NCBI GenBank assembly: GCA_016785225.1
Contig: JAFBJZ010000918.1
Span: 1 to 64,000, forward strand
DNA: 64,000 nt
Direction of reading: 5' to 3'
Source: Psettodes erumei
Taxonomy: Eukaryota; Chordata; Actinopteri; Pleuronectiformes; Psettodidae
Both the position numbers and the translations under genes were made by a program. Positions 63,481-64,000 of the stretch are shown here, piece by piece. The notes beneath the pieces were generated by a model that was given only the letters and a program-made list of their open reading frames with translations, did not search any database and had not been told where the DNA came from. How positions within the stretch are numbered: the first letter of the stretch is position 1; each line of letters starts with the position of its first letter.

Positions 63481-64000
63481 GGGTGGCTATGGGAAATTGA
63501 GTTTGTAGTAACCGTTATCGTCCAGTACAGTGATTAGAAGCTTGTGACTGTTTTTATTTCACTCCCCGCGTTCTCAACACGAAGTTACCGACGGCGTTTG
63601 CACTTTATTTTACTTCTTTACTCATTTATTTTTGTTTATTACTGATAATTCATGTTTTCGTTTTTATCGCCAATTGCTCCACGTAGCGTTTACCAGATAC
63701 TCAAAACGTACCATGACGTACCCACTGCAGTCCGGGTAGCATATTAAAACACTTTATATTTTAGTTTATGATATTTCAATAACTGAACAAATAACGATTC
63801 AATATGCTCAAGACAACTGTCAAATGTTTGTTTCATTTGAGTTTCAAATCTCTGCTAAATATGTGCTGCCTGTCAACACGCACATCCAGCAAAACACCGG
63901 AGAGAGATCTGGGAATGTCAAGGAAAACCTGCGCAAAACCTGCTGCCTGAACTCAGCATTTCAGGCAGCTTGTTTAGAGTGACCGTGAACGTTAGGTGGC
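63481..64000. other. Right-edge sequence with no recognised gene
   Basis: AT-rich flank upstream of the sec23b promoter. No exon or repeat was recognised on either strand. Confidence 0.5.

Noticed and set aside
63171..63500. Plus-strand open frame of 109 codons starting MGAERKRAAYF
   Set aside because: It overlaps the probable sec23b first exon and promoter in opposite orientation, has no recognisable domain, and its composition follows the GC-rich background.

Overview
This window looks like teleost (ray-finned fish) nuclear DNA, probably from a percomorph-type genome. Introns are short (mostly 80-700 bp) with GT-AG borders, and CA/TC microsatellites are frequent. Several repeats resemble common fish families: a tRNA-derived SINE, hAT-like elements, LINE 3' tails and an LTR-like element. 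Five multi-exon protein-coding genes were reconstructed exon by exon from splice sites, reading phase and family resemblance.

Layout. 1-9,750: gene-free. It opens inside a ~169-bp tandem satellite, followed by AT-rich sequence with microsatellites, a SINE, a LINE tail and some enhancer-like stretches. 9,755-27,640 (-): nomo (nodal modulator), 31 coding exons, 1,221 codons, intact. Its largest intron (16,510-20,803) carries a MITE-like hairpin and a decayed HIPK-type kinase pseudogene on the opposite strand. 27,800-28,294: an LTR-like repeat wedged between nomo and the next gene. 28,576-33,692 (-): tmc7, intact for 564 codons, but the exons for the last two membrane helices and the C-tail are not found. 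34,750-44,070 (+): tmc5, 20 coding exons, 1,052 codons, head-to-head with tmc7, ending in a large exon with an eightfold repeat. 45,140-50,680 (-): gsg1l, 5 coding exons, 298 codons. 54,458-63,480 (-): sec23b, 18 coding exons, about 766 residues, but with a one-base insertion in one exon and a non-AG acceptor at another.

How the genes relate. They do not form an operon-like pathway. NOMO (ER multipass-translocon cofactor) and SEC23B (COPII coat) both act at the ER. TMC7 and TMC5 are paralogous ten-helix membrane proteins in a divergent pair. GSG1L is a claudin-fold AMPA-receptor auxiliary subunit. In human, as I recall, NOMO, TMC7 and TMC5 lie near one another on 16p and GSG1L further along 16p, while SEC23B is on 20p; that comparison is from memory.

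No clearly new biological system was found. The best leads are the tmc5 C-terminal repeat array, the apparent tmc7 truncation beside an LTR-like element, the two sec23b irregularities (assembly error or real), and the intron-bearing HIPK-like pseudogene inside nomo.
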